Below, in pieces: positions 6,168-8,515 of a stretch of DNA of 8,515 bases. The stretch is from Limisphaerales bacterium (GTDB taxonomy: Bacteria > Verrucomicrobiota > Verrucomicrobiae > Limisphaerales > UBA11358): NCBI GenBank assembly GCA_003152145.1, contig PLZL01000127.1, positions 1,480 through 9,994 on the forward strand, written 5' to 3'. A program made the position numbers and the translations under genes. The notes beneath the pieces were generated by a model that saw only the letters and a program-made list of their open reading frames with translations, was not told the origin of the DNA and ran no database searches. How positions within the stretch are numbered: position 1 is the stretch's first letter; each line of letters opens with the position of its first letter.

Positions 6168-6971
6168 ATGATGACCCGACGCCAAGCCATTAAAACCACC
6201 GCGCTCGCCAGCGCCGCGCTCGCGAGTCTGCCCGGCGCAATCGCTCAACCCCTTCTGCCCACAGGGTTGAAACAGCCACTGATCACCACCGCAGGCAGCG
6301 GCCCGTTCACATTGCCGCCGCTGCCTTACGACTACGACGCGCTCGAACCGCACATTGATGCTCAGACAATGCAGATTCACCATGACAAACATCATGCCAC
6401 CTACATCGCCAATTTGAACAAGGCCATCACGGAATTTCCCGACCTCGGCAACAAGCCCGTCGAGGATCTGTTAAAGGATTTGAATTCCGTTCCTGAAAAA
6501 ATCCGCACCGCCGTCCGCAACAACGGCGGCGGTCATTACAACCATTCGCTTTTCTGGCAGATGATGAAGAAAGACGGCGGCGGCGAACCGGCGGGCGATT
6601 TGGCCAAGGCGATTGACACTGCGTTCGGAAGTTTCCCCACGTTCAAGGAAAATTTTTCCAAGGCCGCGCTGGGACAATTCGGCAGCGGCTGGGCCTGGCT
6701 GGTTTTGGACGGCAAGGAATTGAAGATTGAGTCCCTGCCCAATCAGGATTCGCCAATCAGCCCGAATTTACAGCCGACAGAAGTCAACGACAGCGCAGGT
6801 CGAAAGTTGACAATGATTCATCCCAGCCAGCAGCCATTGCTCGGCCTCGATGTTTGGGAGCACGCTTACTATCTCAAATACCAGAACAAGCGCGCGGATT
6901 ACATCGCCGCGTGGTGGAACGTCGTGAATTGGGATTTCGTGGCGGAACGCTACGCGAAGTCGAAAGCGTAA
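6168..6971 (+). CDS. sodA: Exported Fe/Mn superoxide dismutase, Mn-type residues, Tat signal
   Basis: The enzyme dismutates superoxide to oxygen and hydrogen peroxide. The 267-residue protein opens with [20 protein letters not shown], a twin-arginine signal (TRRQAIK) with likely cleavage after Ala26 (AIA-Q), so it should act outside the cytoplasm as a prefolded metalloprotein. The mature domain begins near [19 protein letters not shown]. The four metal ligands are all present: His71 (QIHHDKHH), His126 (HYNHSLFW), Asp228 and His232 ([12 protein letters not shown]). The GGGHYNH and NQDSP (Gln193) signatures are those of manganese rather than iron enzymes, although cambialistic use is possible. 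Between NQDSP and LGLDVWEH there are about 14 more residues than in E. coli SodA. There is no Shine-Dalgarno before either of the adjacent ATG codons. It lies downstream of the paralogue array and converges on queD. Confidence 0.97.
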   Translation: MMTRRQAIKTTALASAALASLPGAIAQPLLPTGLKQPLITTAGSGPFTLPPLPYDYDALEPHIDAQTMQIHHDKHHATYIANLNKAITEFPDLGNKPVEDLLKDLNSVPEKIRTAVRNNGGGHYNHSLFWQMMKKDGGGEPAGDLAKAIDTAFGSFPTFKENFSKAALGQFGSGWAWLVLDGKELKIESLPNQDSPISPNLQPTEVNDSAGRKLTMIHPSQQPLLGLDVWEHAYYLKYQNKRADYIAAWWNVVNWDFVAERYAKSKA

Positions 6972-7002
6972 TTACTCGCGGCCATAAATTTGCAGGAGAC
7001 AT

Positions 7003-7052
7003 TGTAAGGAGTCTCAAACTTTAGAATGAGTCTCGTGACCTCGACTCCTACA
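7003..7052. terminator. Hairpin between convergent sodA and queD, possible bidirectional terminator
   Basis: TGTA-A-GGAGTC at 7003-7013 pairs with GACTCCTACA at 7043-7052, giving ten base pairs with one bulged A around a loop of about 29 bases. The loop holds a second GAGTCTC (7028-7034) repeating 7009-7015, and GAGAC at 6996-7000 can pair alternatively with GTCTC. Its place between two convergent stops suits a shared terminator, but neither side has a clean T-run, so a structured spacer is equally possible. Confidence 0.35.
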
Positions 7053-7056
7053 AAAT

Positions 7057-7419
7057 TTACTCGCCGCGATAAACCGCGCGCGCGGTGCAAGTTTCGGCCA
7101 CGACGACTTCCACGAGCAGCGGCAGTTTTGGCTTCAGCCTTTTCCAAATCCAGACGGCGACTTCCTCGCTCGTCGGATTCTTAAGGCCGGGGATTTCGTT
7201 GAGATAGCGGTGGTCGAGCCTTTCCCAAATAGGCTTGAACGCCGCCGTGATGTCCGCGTAATCCATCAACCAGCCGAGTTTCGGATCGCACTCGCCCGCC
7301 ACGACGATTTCCACTTTGAAGCTGTGGCCGTGCAGCCGCCGGCATTTGTGCGTTTTCGGCAGGAGCGGCAGCAAATGCGCCGCTTCGAATTGAAATGATT
7401 TTCGCAGTTCAGTTTTCAT
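7057..7419 (-). CDS. queD: 6-carboxy-5,6,7,8-tetrahydropterin synthase QueD
   Basis: QueD converts 7,8-dihydroneopterin triphosphate to 6-carboxytetrahydropterin, the second step towards preQ0 and queuosine, in the cytoplasm. The 120-residue protein matches the usual family length of about 120. Zinc ligands are His15 (FEAAH), His30 and His32 (LHGHSF); the catalytic Cys26 sits in [13 protein letters not shown] (Asp69-His70), the [12 protein letters not shown] substrate segment and Glu109 (VVVAET) complete the active-site set, so the enzyme looks intact. The pattern with Cys before LHGH favours QueD over eukaryotic-type 6-pyruvoyl-tetrahydropterin synthase. The ATG at 7417-7419 is chosen from family length; a start at 7482 would translate through the adjacent palindrome. 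No other queuosine gene is in the window. It lies 80 bp downstream of the acyl-CoA reductase gene in the same direction. Confidence 0.95.
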   Translation of the reverse strand: MKTELRKSFQFEAAHLLPLLPKTHKCRRLHGHSFKVEIVVAGECDPKLGWLMDYADITAAFKPIWERLDHRYLNEIPGLKNPTSEEVAVWIWKRLKPKLPLLVEVVVAETCTARAVYRGE

Positions 7420-7429
7420 AAATTCTTTG

Positions 7430-7500
7430 ACACGAATTTCGCCAGTTATCGCGAATTGTTTTTTGAAATTGAATTCGCGCAAATTCGTGTAATTCGCGTC
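7430..7500. repeat. Nested palindrome of AATTCGCG/AATTCGTG words
   Basis: ACACGAATTT at 7430-7439 is the exact reverse complement of AAATTCGTGT at 7481-7490. Inside it, CGCGAATT at 7450-7457 is the exact reverse complement of AATTCGCG at 7472-7479. A further AATTCGCG follows at 7491-7498. The result is a two-tier stem with the same short words in both arms and about 10-bp spacing. It fills the gap between the acyl-CoA reductase gene and queD. It may be a dispersed repeat, an mRNA stabiliser or processing site; no T-run marks it as a terminator. Confidence 0.75.
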
Positions 7501-8515
7501 TAAATGTTTTGTTCAAAATCCGTCCAGGTAATCAAATCGCCAAGCGCCGGACGCCCGTCGTGCCGCCATATCAGCGGGGGATTTTGCATTTGGCCGAGCG
7601 GGCAGATGCGCGTCGCGCCCCAGCGCGCCAGTTGCGTGGCGATTTCATTCACTCTTTCTTCCGGCGCGGCGATGCCGACCGTCGAGACTTTTCCACGAAT
7701 TTCATCAGCCCCATGCAGCGCCGCAGTCAAATCCGATACGGCCTTGACGTAAATAAACCGGTTCAAACACGACATTTGAAACCGGGTGTCGGCCTCATAA
7801 ACCACCGTCCAGGCCGTGGAGTCTTTGCTGCACCAATGCTGCGTCGTCTCCGGCGAATGGGCGGCCCGCACTTCGTAGATTCCACGGCGCGACGCTATGA
7901 CCGCCGCGTGTTCCGCCGCCAATTCGCCGCGCGGCTCGGTTTGTTCGCGCTTTTCCAGTTCATCCGCGAGCAGTCCGGCGAATTTGTCCGGTGACACTTC
8001 GCCGCCGGCTTCAACGTAAATCACATGCGGCGAGAGACAGCCGAGCTGGTTCCATGCCACCACGTCGTCCGCCGCTGCCGCAACAATCTTTTTTGCGCGC
8101 GCGCCATGCAAAACTTCGCTCGCCACGAAACCGAAACTGACGCGATGACCGTAGCCGATAAAACGGGTTTTGATTGGCAGTTGTGCGCGGATCGCCGCGA
8201 GTGTCTCGTCGCTGCCGGTCGCCGTCACGCAATCGGCTTCGGCGAACAACGCGCTTTCCAAACCCGCTTTGCCGCCGCGCCATTCGGCGATTTCCAGGCA
8301 CGCTCCGAGTTTTGGGTCGGCATCGTAAATTGAGTGCGCAAACATTCGCGGCAGAAACGACGAGCCGCTGGCGCATTTGACAAATTGAGCAGAGCGCGTG
8401 AGCAAACCGAAAACGATGCTGGTGAGCGTGGGATTCGGAATGTTTCCGGCGGCGAAGTGAACGAGAAATTCCGGGCCGGTCGCAATCGCTGCGCGGTTTG
8501 ATTTTTCCTCGGCGC
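7500..8515 (-). CDS. LuxC-family acyl-CoA reductase, 5' end outside window
   Basis: The 337 visible residues belong to the LuxC-type acyl-CoA reductases, NADPH-dependent enzymes that reduce fatty acyl groups to aldehydes through an acyl-cysteine. Landmarks in order: [14 protein letters not shown] near residues 16-29 and [18 protein letters not shown] at 35-52 (the family's AGN-P and GLL segments), [10 protein letters not shown] near 120, and [13 protein letters not shown], where Cys159 corresponds to the catalytic cysteine found in the ACSSPQ context of LuxC. The C-terminal [15 protein letters not shown] and [11 protein letters not shown] segments resemble those of non-luminous bacterial homologues. 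The stop is TAG at 7500-7502; the frame is open to the window edge, so the start is not seen and the N-terminal 60 or more residues may be missing. In non-luminous bacteria such genes often sit with a LuxE-like acyl-protein synthetase, which could lie just outside. No luminescence is implied. Confidence 0.88.
   Translation of the reverse strand, partial: AEEKSNRAAIATGPEFLVHFAAGNIPNPTLTSIVFGLLTRSAQFVKCASGSSFLPRMFAHSIYDADPKLGACLEIAEWRGGKAGLESALFAEADCVTATGSDETLAAIRAQLPIKTRFIGYGHRVSFGFVASEVLHGARAKKIVAAAADDVVAWNQLGCLSPHVIYVEAGGEVSPDKFAGLLADELEKREQTEPRGELAAEHAAVIASRRGIYEVRAAHSPETTQHWCSKDSTAWTVVYEADTRFQMSCLNRFIYVKAVSDLTAALHGADEIRGKVSTVGIAAPEERVNEIATQLARWGATRICPLGQMQNPPLIWRHDGRPALGDLITWTDFEQNI

Noticed and set aside
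7420..7482. Longer start for queD at 7482
   Set aside because: It adds 21 residues translated from the palindromic repeat and exceeds the family length; ATG at 7419 fits the family.
7509..7994. Plus-strand frame of 161 codons opposite the acyl-CoA reductase
   Set aside because: It is antisense to a clearly conserved enzyme and has no recognisable feature.
1..8515. CRISPR array, tRNA or rRNA genes, riboswitch
   Set aside because: I found no regularly spaced direct repeats, no tRNA-like cloverleaf with a TTCRA arm and no rRNA segment when reading both strands by eye; a covariance-model scan would be needed to exclude small RNAs.

Overview
The window reads as a chromosomal stretch of a Gram-negative bacterium, most likely a member of the Verrucomicrobiota or a related PVC lineage. 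The reasons are an LpxC gene of the PVC/Bacteroidota-like type, an IS1380-like transposase remnant, a tandem family of membrane-anchored proteins whose C-terminal motif I associate with Planctomycetes and Verrucomicrobia, and few recognisable Shine-Dalgarno sequences. This assignment rests on family resemblance recalled from memory, not on a database search.

Layout. From the left edge to about 658, on the minus strand, is the 5' two thirds of lpxC (lipid A biosynthesis); its 3' end lies outside the window. Upstream of it, 942-1917 (minus) is a decayed IS1380-type transposase with one frameshift and no recognisable C-terminal part. Next comes an intergenic stretch with two matching REP-like hairpins (2040-2059 and 2085-2103) and a plausible promoter, followed by a small single-pass membrane protein (2176-2433) and an AT-richer, very hydrophobic membrane protein (2733-3107), neither of known function.

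The centre (3356-6104, plus) holds three tandem paralogues of 298, 296 and 298 residues. The spacers between them are 32 bp and are themselves similar. Each copy has an N-terminal membrane anchor, a proline-rich linker, a TPR-like helical segment, two invariant cysteines and a shared C-terminal motif. This is the most interesting unexplained part of the window. It is followed, 63 bp later, by an exported Mn-type superoxide dismutase with a Tat signal (6168-6971).

On the right, transcribed leftwards, are a LuxC-family acyl-CoA reductase (7500 to the window edge, 5' end missing) and queD (7057-7419). Their 80-bp gap holds a nested palindrome built from AATTCGCG and AATTCGTG words. A long hairpin between sodA and queD, which converge, may end transcription from both sides.

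Functionally the window mixes envelope biogenesis (lpxC), oxidative defence outside the cytoplasm (sodA), tRNA or 7-deazaguanine modification (queD) and fatty aldehyde production (LuxC family). I see no single pathway joining them, no RNA gene and no CRISPR array.
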